Below are positions 7,714 to 15,436 of a stretch of DNA of 18,949 bases, in pieces. Every line of letters starts with the position of its first letter. Within the stretch, counting starts at the first letter, position 1. The notes beneath the pieces were generated by a model. It was given only the letters and a program-made list of their open reading frames with translations. It was not told the DNA's origin and did no database searches. The translations under genes and the position numbers were made by a program. The DNA is from Planctomycetota bacterium (GTDB lineage: Bacteria; Planctomycetota; Planctomycetia; Planctomycetales; Planctomycetaceae): the NCBI GenBank assembly GCA_013151585.1, contig JAADHY010000175.1, positions 1 through 18,949 of the forward strand, written 5' to 3'.

Positions 7714-8886
7714 ATGAAACGCTCAACATCGGGACTCTGTGCATGGATCGTTGGAGCGGTCCTGTGTTCATCTGTCGCTGCCGCGCGGTTCGACATTCGG
7801 CAGTACGGAGCGACTCCGAACGACGCGACGGACGATACGGCTGCGATTCTCAAAGCAATTCAAGCATGTCGTGATGCGGGCGGCGGCGAAGTTTTCGTGC
7901 CGGCCGGTACCTACCGCATCGCTCGGCAGGGAAAAGAAAGCCCCGTTCTCGGACTGCCTTCCGACACAACTCTGCGCGGCGAAGGTGCGGCGTCCGTCTT
8001 GCAATTCGACCCGCGTGTGAACCAGACCAACTTCTGGCGCATGATCGGTGCCGCGCCGGGCGGCTGCCGCAACGTGATAATCTGTGACCTACATTTGGAT
8101 GGCAGCAATACGTACCGGTCGTACCAGCCGGGCAAAACGCCGGAACAGAACCACGGGATCTTCTTGCACACGGAAAAGGGCGTCATCGAAAACGTCACGA
8201 TCCGTAATTGTTTGGTCGAGAACTTCAGCGGCGACTGCATCAGCATCGGCGTCGGCTGTCGGAACATCACAGTTCAGAACGTCGCGGTGCGCAATTTCGT
8301 CCGCCAGGGAATTCAAATGGCCGGAGGAAGCGGCGCCACCGGGTATCTTGTCACGGGCTGTCAAGACTTGGAGGGCACGGTCCGGCCCGGCGGATCCACG
8401 ATCCACGTCGAACACGCCCGCGGTCTGACGAACGTGATCATTGCGAACAACCGATGTCGGCATTCGATCCTCGCTGGCGGCGTCGACGGGTTGGTCATCC
8501 GAGGCAACGTCATCGCGGGACGGCTGGTTGGCAACAACGACAAGAATACGATCATCGAAGGGAACGTCGTTCGCGGTGACGATCGACCCGGAGCCGTCAC
8601 CCAGTTTGGCTACGCCGACGGATTGATCATTCGCGGCAACGTGGTGACCAGTCCGCACGCCGAAGCGATCGGCATCTACGTGTGGGGCTCTTCCCGCTAT
8701 AACCCCGCACCGAGCCAGAACGTCCTGATTTCAGACAATCTGCTCCGCCTGAGCGGCCGCGGAGTTTTTCTGAATGGAGTCCGGCGTGCGGTGATTCGCG
8801 GAAACCTTTTCGGCTCCGCAGACGCCGCCGAGCGGCTCGTCATCCAAAGAACGGAAGAAGTCGACTCCGACGTGAGTGAGCCATAA
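7714..8886 (+). CDS. Secreted pectate-lyase-like parallel beta-helix protein
   Basis: Exported 390-residue right-handed beta-helix protein, probably acting on or binding a polysaccharide in the periplasm or outside the cell. A signal peptide covers about residues 1-24 (basic KR start, hydrophobic core WIVGAVLC, AAA before RFDIRQYG). The mature N-terminus FDIRQYGATPNDATDDTAA and GGGEVFVPAGTYRI are the hallmark of the Pectate_lyase_3 / glycosyl hydrolase 28-like N-terminal domain. The rest is a ladder of short coils with repeated N-V-x-I-x-x-N units (VIENVTIRNCLVENF, NVIIANNRC, LVIRGNVIAG, TIIEGNVVRG, LIIRGNVV, VLISDNLL, AVIRGNLF), typical of parallel beta-helices. Catalytic residues are not identifiable by eye, so lyase, hydrolase or epimerase activity is open. 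ATG 7714 follows GGGAG by 5 nt. It stands alone on the plus strand, convergent with the DUF2149 gene. Confidence 0.85.
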   Translation: MKRSTSGLCAWIVGAVLCSSVAAARFDIRQYGATPNDATDDTAAILKAIQACRDAGGGEVFVPAGTYRIARQGKESPVLGLPSDTTLRGEGAASVLQFDPRVNQTNFWRMIGAAPGGCRNVIICDLHLDGSNTYRSYQPGKTPEQNHGIFLHTEKGVIENVTIRNCLVENFSGDCISIGVGCRNITVQNVAVRNFVRQGIQMAGGSGATGYLVTGCQDLEGTVRPGGSTIHVEHARGLTNVIIANNRCRHSILAGGVDGLVIRGNVIAGRLVGNNDKNTIIEGNVVRGDDRPGAVTQFGYADGLIIRGNVVTSPHAEAIGIYVWGSSRYNPAPSQNVLISDNLLRLSGRGVFLNGVRRAVIRGNLFGSADAAERLVIQRTEEVDSDVSEP

Positions 8887-8967
8887 CGGGAATCTGTCGG
8901 CATGCTGAAATGACGACGGAGCCTTTTGGTCTGTCAACCCCGGTTCTCAACACGTCACCCTCAACTC

Positions 8968-9336
8968 TCAACCCTCGTCCGGCACGTAGACGACCTCACC
9001 GGTTTTGAGCCGGTAGGCGGTGCCGAGGCGTTGGCCTTCGCCGCCGAGGGTGCGCGGGGTGATGCGGTAGTGCTCGAGTTTTCGGCCTTTGCGGCGGATG
9101 ATCTCCATGTTTGGCTGGCCGGGGTTTTTGAGAATGGTCAGGTCAGCTTGGGCTGAGAGCAGCTCGGGCAATCGGAAGTGCGTGACCAGCGCCAGCAGCA
9201 GTGCGACGGCAAAGACCATGGCCACGTCGAACAGGTTCGCCACGCTGCTCAGCGGGTCGTCGTCGTGGCTGTCGAGCAGGCGGCGGTGTTGCGAGAAGCG
9301 AAGCAGCGGCTCGCGAGGGTTTCGATCACGCGGCAT
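8968..9336 (-). CDS. DUF2149 membrane protein, probable ExbD-like partner of the CobN system
   Basis: Small inner-membrane protein of 122 residues matching DUF2149: DPLSSVANLFDVAMVFAVALLLALV (a single membrane helix after the conserved NLFD), then LTILKNPGQPNMEIIRRKGRKLEHY, then GEGQRLGTAYRLKTGEVVYVPD at the C-terminus. The layout (short cytoplasmic N-terminus, one helix, periplasmic domain) resembles ExbD/TolR, and the family usually accompanies a MotA/TolQ/ExbB protein and a CobN-like protein. The functional link is an inference from that association. GGAGG lies 8 nt before ATG 9336, which fixes the start over an in-frame ATG at 9357. The first 11 nt overlap the end of the ExbB-like gene, which indicates translational coupling and equal or ordered expression of the two. 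It is the last gene of the operon. Confidence 0.88.
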   Translation of the reverse strand: MPRDRNPREPLLRFSQHRRLLDSHDDDPLSSVANLFDVAMVFAVALLLALVTHFRLPELLSAQADLTILKNPGQPNMEIIRRKGRKLEHYRITPRTLGGEGQRLGTAYRLKTGEVVYVPDEG

Positions 9337-9955
9337 CGGCAGAGCCTCCGGATTCATCGATGCATTGATAGATGTATTCGATGTCGGACAAGTCTCGCGC
9401 GTACCATTGACGCCGGACCAGCCAAATGCCGTAGCAAATGCCACCGACGAGCAGTCCCAGCACGGTGGTGCTGAAAGCGACGACCAGGTTGCGGGCCATG
9501 ACGTCGATGTCGCCGCTGGAAAGGCCGATCAAAGCCGGGCCCATGGGGATGAGCGTGCCCATGAGTCCGAGGATCGGGCCAACTCGGACGCCAAAGCTCA
9601 TGCGCGCCAGCCGCCCGGCCGCTTCGATCTCCAGTTCCGAAACCAGTTTGGCCAGACGCAGTGCGTCGGCCTGGATCGCTCGGCCCCGCTCGGCGAAGCA
9701 GGCCACGAGGCCGGGGTAGTCGGAACGTTCAAAGAACGCGGCTACGTTTCGCTGCTGTGGCGTAGGCGATTCCGGCGAGGGCGACTCTTTGAGAAATACC
9801 TGCCACGCGTCGCCACACCGGCGCCGTTCGCGCGCTTCACGCACAAAGCCGCCCACCTCCAGCAGTGACCAGACCAGCAGGCCCAGCAGCGCCAGAATGA
9901 CCGGCACCATCAAGGCCGTGGAAAGCAGATACAGCGTTTCGATGAGTGGGGTCAT
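9326..9955 (-). CDS. MotA/TolQ/ExbB-family proton channel
   Basis: Inner-membrane protein of 209 residues expected to conduct protons and drive movement of a periplasmic partner. Helix 1 is at about 8-32 (LYLLSTALMVPVILALLGLLVW). A cytoplasmic loop of about 90 residues follows. The family's signature pair of helices is VGPILGLMGTLIPMGPALIGLSSGD (125-149) and ARNLVVAFSTTVLGLLVGGICYG (154-176). The Gly-rich LGLxGTLIPMGPAL and the Thr in AFSTTVLGL correspond to the conserved ion-path region of ExbB/TolQ. It follows the CobN-like gene on the same strand after 160 bp of palindromic repeats and overlaps the DUF2149 gene. This context, not a TonB receptor, suggests it energises the CobN-like protein. 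No clear ribosome site precedes ATG 9955. Confidence 0.92.
   Translation of the reverse strand: MTPLIETLYLLSTALMVPVILALLGLLVWSLLEVGGFVREARERRRCGDAWQVFLKESPSPESPTPQQRNVAAFFERSDYPGLVACFAERGRAIQADALRLAKLVSELEIEAAGRLARMSFGVRVGPILGLMGTLIPMGPALIGLSSGDIDVMARNLVVAFSTTVLGLLVGGICYGIWLVRRQWYARDLSDIEYIYQCIDESGGSADAA
9345..9349 (-). promoter_or_regulatory. Shine-Dalgarno GGAGG inside the ExbB-like gene
   Basis: GGAGG lies 8 nt before ATG 9336 and within the last codons of the upstream ExbB-like gene. It decides the DUF2149 start and supports coupled translation. Confidence 0.65.
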
Positions 9956-9997
9956 GGTTTGTCTTGCGGTGGATTCTGTTGTGTCTTGGGATTTCCT

Positions 9998-10103
9998 GGT
10001 TACGAGGCTCTGCCTCGTAACCCACTGCCGGCTAGGCTCTGCCTGGGCCTGGTGCCGGCAGAGCCGGCGTGGCCGGGGCGTTCCCAGGCAGAGCCTGGGA
10101 ACG
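9998..10103. repeat. Cluster of palindromic REP-like repeats with 3-nt loops
   Basis: Three perfect hairpins lie in the gap between the CobN-like and ExbB-like genes. They are GGTTACGAGGC-TCT-GCCTCGTAACC (9998-10022), GCCGGC-AGA-GCCGGC (10054-10068) and CGTTCCCAGGC-AGA-GCCTGGGAACG (10079-10103). A further copy of GCCGGC at 10027-10032 can pair with the second one. All share a loop of TCT or AGA next to GGC/GCC. The arrangement looks like a dispersed non-coding repeat family. Lying inside an operon, it could pause transcription or stabilise the upstream mRNA end. Confidence 0.8.
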
Positions 10104-10115
10104 AGGTAAAAAAGA

Positions 10116-13100
10116 TCATTTGCCCGGCACGCCGCGGCGCAGGCGGTAGCCGGCGGCGATAAGAGCGAAACACAGCAGTGCCAGGGCCAGCGTCACGGCG
10201 TAACGCTTGTTGTTCGCGGCGGTCGCTGGCGGTTGAGCTGCCGTGGCTGGGGCTAGCTCGCGGCCGGTTACTTGTTCCGTGGGCTCGGTGGCCAGTGCCT
10301 CGTCGGTCGATTTGTCGGCGGGGTTCGTGGTGGGCGATGCCCACCCTACTTGCTCTTTGTCGCGTTTGTCATCGGGAGACCTGCGGTCGCGGTTGGTGGC
10401 CGGGTCGGGAGACCCGGCCACAACGTGCTTTGTGGTGGGCGGTGCCCACCCTACTTCGGATTCGCGGACTTTGGCCTTGTAGTCGGCGAGCAGTTGATCG
10501 AGTTCGCGGGACCCGGGGGCGCTGAGCACTTTCTCGACGAACCGTTCCAGCTTCCGGTTGCCGCCGCCACGCAAGCCGCCGCCTTCGCCGTGTCGGGCCA
10601 CCGATTGAGCGTATGCGACGGCGATCTCACGCACCGTCGCCTGATTCGGCTGCCAGTAGCCTTTGCGGATCGTCTCGAGCAGAATCTCGGTGATCTCCTG
10701 GAACGCGAACGGGTTCTCCGCTTCGAACCATTCGCGTATGTAAAGCTTCTTGCTGTCACGCAAGTAGATGTCAACGATCTGTTCCCAAATGTCGTCGCTG
10801 ATGCTGCCTTCGCGCATGATCTTCCAGCCCATCGTGTTGGCCACGTGGACGGCGATCTGGTCGGCTCCGGCGTAGCCTTCCTTCATCATGCCTTCGATCC
10901 ACTTGCGGTTGAAAAGTCGCACGCGGAAGTCTTTTCGCAGGGCGTCCTCGGCCCGGACCAAGCGCGCCTGGTCCGGGTCACGCACGTCCGAGAGGAACCA
11001 TTCCGGCTCGCGGCCGGTCAGGTACTTGATCGCCAGCGACAGGCTACCGCCCTTGTACCAGACGTATTTGTTCGATAGGGGCGAGCGAGTCCGATCGGAC
11101 CAACTCCGCAGCAGCACCTCGGTCCCCTGGATGTGCCTGTTGTACGCCTCGGCCGCCTCGACGCCCCACAGCCCTTCGGTATAGGCGTAGCGAGAGAACG
11201 ACAGGTACGTCTCCATCAGCTCTTCGCGCGTGTCCCATTCGCCGGACCGTTCGACCAGGTAGTAGTAGCCGGCGCTGCCGATCTGACCCGGTGGAGCACC
11301 GAAGATGCGGGCCAGCGACAACGCGGCCGCTTTCTGCTCATCGAGCCCGGCCTTTTGGAGCTCGGCCTTCACGCGCCGGCTGTCTTCTGCAACGTAGTTG
11401 TTCGGCTCATCGAGCGACGCCACCAGCCGAACCGCCTTATCGAGCAGCCTCATCCGGGTCGGCAGCATGTCGCGGTAGTAGCCCAGAGCGGAGATAAACA
11501 CGTCGATGCGCGGCCGGCCCAACTCGGCGGCCGGAATGATTTCCAAGTCGATCACCAGGTTTCGTTCGTCCCAAACCGGCCGCACGCCCATCAGGTACAG
11601 AATCTGCGACTCCATCACGCCGTAGTCTTGAAAGGTGGCGAACGAGTTGAGCGTGAAGGCGACCTTGCGCGGGTAGCGGCCTTTGGTCTTGAGCTGTTGA
11701 GCCAACAGTTGATCGACCAGCCGCTTGCCGATTTCCCACGAGGGGCGGCTCGGGACCTCCTCCGGGTTCATCACGTACATATTGCGTCCGGTGGGCAAGA
11801 CGCCCGGGTTGCGATCGGGGCTGTTGCCCGGGCCGGGCGGAATGAACCGGCCGTTCAAAGCGGCCAGCAGGTTGTCGATCTCCTGCGGGGCCTGAGCGAA
11901 CCCGCGCTGGAGCTGCCGAGCGAGCTTCAGCCCGTCGGCTACCGGCTTGGGCAGCCCTTCAGACGGCACGCGTCCTCCGACCGCACGCACAGCTTCTTCC
12001 GGTGCCAAGTTGCGCCGCAGCAGGAGCTCGACGAGCTCTTCCGCTTTGCGACGCAGAAACTTCTCGCGATCCCCTTCGTTGAGGTTTTCTTCCGGCGGCA
12101 CTTCGATCACCTGCCCGAGCCCTTCCAGGAAGCGCTTGCGCAAGCAGGTGACGATCCACGACACCAGCAAGTCCTCACGCGGCGGCTGGCCCAGCACATG
12201 GAGTGAGACGGGCGTGGTTTCGCTCTCGATGTCGTGCAGGTACTTGGCCACTCGTTCGATTTCATCCGGCGTCAGCAGTCGGCCGTCCGGCAGCTCGATG
12301 CCGAGGTCAACATCCAGCTTGGCCGCGCGAAGTTGTTCGGTGATGACCGCGCGGAACTTCTCCTTCAACGCCCCGGGTTCCAGCGTCTTCCATTTATCGA
12401 TGTCGTTGTGCAGGTTGAGCAGCTCGTCGGACAGGCCGGCATTGACCGACGGCGGAACCAAATGGTCGACCAGCACCGCGTAGGCCCGGCGGCGCACCGG
12501 CGACGATTCGCCCAGGTTGTTGATCACCCACGGGTTGATGTTCGGCATCGAGCCCATGACGATGTCGGGCCAATCGGCAGCGGACAGGCCGACCGCCTTG
12601 CCGGGCAGGATGAATTCGGTGCCGTGAGTGCCGAAGTGCACCACAGCGTGAGCTCGAAACTCTTCCTGCAGCCAAAAGTACGTGGCCAAGTAGTTGTGCG
12701 GCGGCGGTGTGAGCTTGTCGTGCGAGAGGGACGTGTCGTGCGCTTCACCGCGCAGCGGCTGCGGCAGCAGAATCACATTGCCCAAGTCGATCCGCGGGAT
12801 GACGATAAATTGCCGGCCGCCATCGTCGCGCCAGACCAGGAACCGGCCCGGCGGCTCACCCCAACGTTTAATCAGTTCCTTCCGCTGCTTCTCCGGCACC
12901 TTGGCTTCGAACCACCGCCGGTACGTTTCGGCCGGCACGAGCACCGCTTTCCCGCTGCGGGCCAGCCGATCCAACACGCCCGGGGCCCACACGCCGATCT
13001 GCCGGCCGTGGTCCATCATCCAGCCGACCAGTTCGTCTTCGTCGGCCGGCAGGCGCGACAGCCGGTAGCCTTCCTCTTTCATCCGCTTCAGCACGCGTAC

Positions 13101-14294
13101 CAGGCTGCGCGGGCCGTTCAAAAACATGCCGGTGGCGCTGCCACGCATCAGCTCGGCCTTGCCCATCTCGCGGTCGTAGTAGATGAAGGCGACGCGCTTG
13201 TCGCGGCTAGGGGTGCGCGCCAGCCGGATCCACGCCACCGCTCGATCGGCCAGATGCTCGATGCGGTCCGGGATGGGCGTGAAGGCCTCGGCACTGCCGC
13301 CGCCTTGTAAAGTGCCCGCTCCGATCTGCGGCTCGATCGCCCCGAGCAGTTCCTGACCCACCACTTGAAATGCCATCTCGTTCGGTGCAATGCCCAATAC
13401 GCTCTGCCGCCACTCATCGATCGACTGCTTGCGGAAGAAGATCGAATGCATGTGCGGGCAGCCGACCTTTTGGCGGAACTCGACCGGCTCGCGGCTGTGG
13501 CACGTGTGGATGACCACCTGCGGCTTGAACTCCAGCACACGCGACTGGTAGCCGCGGCCGTAGTCGATCATGGCCACGGCCAACACGCCGCGTTTTTCCA
13601 ACGCCCGGACAAGTGCTTCGACCACCTTCGGCTGCTGAAAGAACAGATGGGTCGAATGGACGGCAATGACCGCTCGCGGCGCTTTTTCGACCGGCAAGCC
13701 TTTCGTTCGAGCCCAACGGAGGAACTCGCCGGCTGTTTCGAACAGCCCCTCGTGATCCGGATGGAACAGGCCATCCTGCTGCTCGACTGGAGCCGGCGGC
13801 AGAATCTTCCCCGGCCGGCCCAGGTACTTGACCGACACGTAGATCAACATTCGCCGCAGGTTCTCGGCGGACGAGCCGTAATACTGGCGAAGCTTCGGGT
13901 CACGCTTGATCGTGCCGTCTTTGGCCAGCTCGGGCAGCCTGCCTTCGGCCAGCCCTGAGATCGAGACGAATCGCAATTCCGGCCGTCGCTTCTTGGCCTC
14001 CCGGAGCAGCCGCCGCCAGTGATCCCGATCCTCTCGCCGTACATGCTGCAGGAACACGACCCGGTAGGCCGCGAAATCGACCTTTTCCTGCGCGATTTCT
14101 TCGTCGCGTACGTACTCGAGCTGCAGCTTCAGCTCGCCCTCGTATCGCTTCAGCACCTCAAAAATCCCACCGTGCAGGCCAACGAACGCGATGCGGACCG
14201 CGGAGGTCAACTCGCCAGCGCCGTCCGTCCGGTCCGCTGGCGTTTGTGTCGGTGATAGCAGGCTCATGGCGAGGAGAATACAGACGGCGCTCAT
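10116..14294 (-). CDS. Exported, membrane-anchored CobN-family chelatase (HmuS-like)
   Basis: Large CobN/BchH-superfamily protein of 1392 residues. Such proteins insert or remove a metal from a tetrapyrrole. Family marks are YYGSSAENLRRMLIYVSVKYLG (139-159), GLFHPDHEGLF (175-185), the conserved histidine motif HFGTHGTEFILPGK (His553, His557) with MPNINPWVINNLGE after it, and GRFIPPGPGNSP followed by VLPTGRNMY (815-840). Unlike cytoplasmic cobaltochelatase it starts with a short hydrophobic segment (VCILLAMSLL) that may be a weak signal peptide. It ends with a low-complexity linker (about 1277-1362), one membrane helix (1365-1383) and a basic tail, implying an extracytoplasmic catalytic domain. 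CobS and CobT are absent here. ExbB-like and DUF2149 genes follow. I infer a PMF-coupled haem/tetrapyrrole dechelatase or metal-uptake role, as in hmu operons. Start at ATG 14294 precedes the hydrophobic segment; the frame is open further upstream but reads as non-protein. Confidence 0.88.
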   Translation of the reverse strand: MSAVCILLAMSLLSPTQTPADRTDGAGELTSAVRIAFVGLHGGIFEVLKRYEGELKLQLEYVRDEEIAQEKVDFAAYRVVFLQHVRREDRDHWRRLLREAKKRRPELRFVSISGLAEGRLPELAKDGTIKRDPKLRQYYGSSAENLRRMLIYVSVKYLGRPGKILPPAPVEQQDGLFHPDHEGLFETAGEFLRWARTKGLPVEKAPRAVIAVHSTHLFFQQPKVVEALVRALEKRGVLAVAMIDYGRGYQSRVLEFKPQVVIHTCHSREPVEFRQKVGCPHMHSIFFRKQSIDEWRQSVLGIAPNEMAFQVVGQELLGAIEPQIGAGTLQGGGSAEAFTPIPDRIEHLADRAVAWIRLARTPSRDKRVAFIYYDREMGKAELMRGSATGMFLNGPRSLVRVLKRMKEEGYRLSRLPADEDELVGWMMDHGRQIGVWAPGVLDRLARSGKAVLVPAETYRRWFEAKVPEKQRKELIKRWGEPPGRFLVWRDDGGRQFIVIPRIDLGNVILLPQPLRGEAHDTSLSHDKLTPPPHNYLATYFWLQEEFRAHAVVHFGTHGTEFILPGKAVGLSAADWPDIVMGSMPNINPWVINNLGESSPVRRRAYAVLVDHLVPPSVNAGLSDELLNLHNDIDKWKTLEPGALKEKFRAVITEQLRAAKLDVDLGIELPDGRLLTPDEIERVAKYLHDIESETTPVSLHVLGQPPREDLLVSWIVTCLRKRFLEGLGQVIEVPPEENLNEGDREKFLRRKAEELVELLLRRNLAPEEAVRAVGGRVPSEGLPKPVADGLKLARQLQRGFAQAPQEIDNLLAALNGRFIPPGPGNSPDRNPGVLPTGRNMYVMNPEEVPSRPSWEIGKRLVDQLLAQQLKTKGRYPRKVAFTLNSFATFQDYGVMESQILYLMGVRPVWDERNLVIDLEIIPAAELGRPRIDVFISALGYYRDMLPTRMRLLDKAVRLVASLDEPNNYVAEDSRRVKAELQKAGLDEQKAAALSLARIFGAPPGQIGSAGYYYLVERSGEWDTREELMETYLSFSRYAYTEGLWGVEAAEAYNRHIQGTEVLLRSWSDRTRSPLSNKYVWYKGGSLSLAIKYLTGREPEWFLSDVRDPDQARLVRAEDALRKDFRVRLFNRKWIEGMMKEGYAGADQIAVHVANTMGWKIMREGSISDDIWEQIVDIYLRDSKKLYIREWFEAENPFAFQEITEILLETIRKGYWQPNQATVREIAVAYAQSVARHGEGGGLRGGGNRKLERFVEKVLSAPGSRELDQLLADYKAKVRESEVGWAPPTTKHVVAGSPDPATNRDRRSPDDKRDKEQVGWASPTTNPADKSTDEALATEPTEQVTGRELAPATAAQPPATAANNKRYAVTLALALLCFALIAAGYRLRRGVPGK
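10329..10450. repeat. Palindromic repeats inserted in frame in the CobN-like linker
   Basis: Three perfect hairpins lie within coding sequence. They are GGTGGGC-GAT-GCCCACC (10329-10345), GTGGCCGGGTC-GGGA-GACCCGGCCAC (10396-10421) and GGTGGGC-GGT-GCCCACC (10434-10450). The first and third are near-identical, and each encodes V-G-W-A-[PS]-P-T-T in the same reading frame. The second encodes V-V-A-G-S-P-D-P-A-T. They fall in the disordered linker just before the C-terminal membrane helix, where added residues are tolerated. Confidence 0.82.
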
Positions 14295-14376
14295 TGTCCC
14301 GATCGTTTGGCTTGGTGGGGCTGGTACCGAGCGGGATGTCTCGGAACCGCTGAAGTCATGTCTCGGTGAGGGTTGC

Positions 14377-15369
14377 TCAAAACTCTCCGACGATCTCGCC
14401 GCCGTTGCGAGTTCCCAGGGCTTGGTAAACCGCCACGTCGATACTTGAGGAGATGAAGTGCACGGACCCATCGCAAAAAGTCAATTGAGCTCCGCCAGCG
14501 TGAGCACTGCGTGCCGCGAAGTTGACGCAACCGTTATTCGGGGCTTTGCAATCGAAACGAGGGTCATTGGGTACGCGGTTTGTGCTAAACATGTTGTGCT
14601 GCGGCCACCCTCCGATCCAGATCGTAGCCCGGTCGGACGCGTTTGGTGGAAGACTTTGGCAAGAGTCGATGTTGTCCGCGTTAGCTCCGACACCGCCCCC
14701 TCGGCGGGCGAAAATGTAGTTGTCTTGCAAGCTAGAGGGGTTGAGGTCTCCCTTAAGTGTTTCACCCAGCGCGATCGTGTTCGAAGTCCCGTCCGTGACA
14801 TCAGCGAGCCGGGGCCACGTATTATGACCGAACATTCCGTTGCATCGATTCCCTCGGCAGCGGCAGCGCGTCCCTTGGTTCCCCAAATAATTGGTTGGAG
14901 CCCAGACGCGATCAACTCGACTGATTGGGTCACTGGGACAGATAAAGACGGGAACATCGACACCACCAGCCGCCTCGAAAGCCGGATTGTTTGGGACTGA
15001 GCCGTTCGGGTTCGGCTGATCGTTGCTCGGGCCGATCTGGGTAAAATCGATCAATTGGTACACGTTCGCCTGATCGACGAACGGCAGGATATACGCCATC
15101 CAGCTAAATTGGTGTCGGTACGCCCGGCCGGTCGTGCCCGTTTCCAGATGGCCAGCGGGAAACATTCCGTAGGTCTCTGCGTAGTTGTGTAACGCCAGTC
15201 CCAATTGCCTCATATTGTTCTTGCACTGCGTACGTCGTGCGGCCGCCCGCGCTTGCTGAACGGCCGGCAGCAGCAAAGCGATCAAGATGGCGATGATCGC
15301 GATAACAACTAGCAGTTCGATAAGTGTGAAACCTCGCTGCGATTGTCTCATGCAAAGTTTTTGTTTCAT
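14377..15369 (-). CDS. DUF1559 prepilin-like protein (planctomycete pseudopilin)
   Basis: Type IV-pilin-like protein of 330 residues. The N-terminus has the class III signal RGFTLIELLVVIAIIAILIALLLPAV at about 13-37. It would be cut by prepilin peptidase before the Phe, leaving the long hydrophobic helix used for pilin assembly. The body is the DUF1559 (SBP_bac_10) domain: ARAAARRTQCKNNMRQLGLALHNY after the helix, VFICPSDP, a TDGTSNTIALGE motif, and near the end SAHAGGAQLTFCDGSVHFI, the H-x9-DG signature. It lies 67 bp after the lipoprotein gene and 82 bp before the CobN-like gene on the same strand, so it may be in the same transcript. Function of the family is unknown. Surface or pseudopilus assembly is inferred. 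ATG 15369 is chosen because AAGGAG lies 9 nt upstream; the longer frame overlaps it. Confidence 0.92.
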   Translation of the reverse strand: MKQKLCMRQSQRGFTLIELLVVIAIIAILIALLLPAVQQARAAARRTQCKNNMRQLGLALHNYAETYGMFPAGHLETGTTGRAYRHQFSWMAYILPFVDQANVYQLIDFTQIGPSNDQPNPNGSVPNNPAFEAAGGVDVPVFICPSDPISRVDRVWAPTNYLGNQGTRCRCRGNRCNGMFGHNTWPRLADVTDGTSNTIALGETLKGDLNPSSLQDNYIFARRGGGVGANADNIDSCQSLPPNASDRATIWIGGWPQHNMFSTNRVPNDPRFDCKAPNNGCVNFAARSAHAGGAQLTFCDGSVHFISSSIDVAVYQALGTRNGGEIVGEF

Positions 15370-15378
15370 AAGCTGTAA

Positions 15379-15384
15379 CTCCTT
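15379..15384 (-). promoter_or_regulatory. Shine-Dalgarno AAGGAG for the DUF1559 gene
   Basis: A perfect AAGGAG lies 9 nt before ATG 15369 and excludes a longer frame that opens at 15504, since that frame would overlap the lipoprotein gene and lacks such a site. Confidence 0.7.
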
Positions 15385-15436
15385 CTTCGCGCCAGTCGTG
15401 TCGAGGGGCATTTCGTCGTAGGAAGACATGCGGCGG

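Noticed and set aside
9998..10450. CRISPR-like array
   Set aside because: The repeats are self-complementary hairpins of differing sequence and irregular spacing, partly within a coding region, with no constant repeat or spacer length.
11133..13310. Two long plus-strand frames (357 and 358 codons) opposite the CobN-like gene
   Set aside because: Both are His/Arg/Gln-rich antisense shadows of the chelatase, whose family motifs run through the same region.
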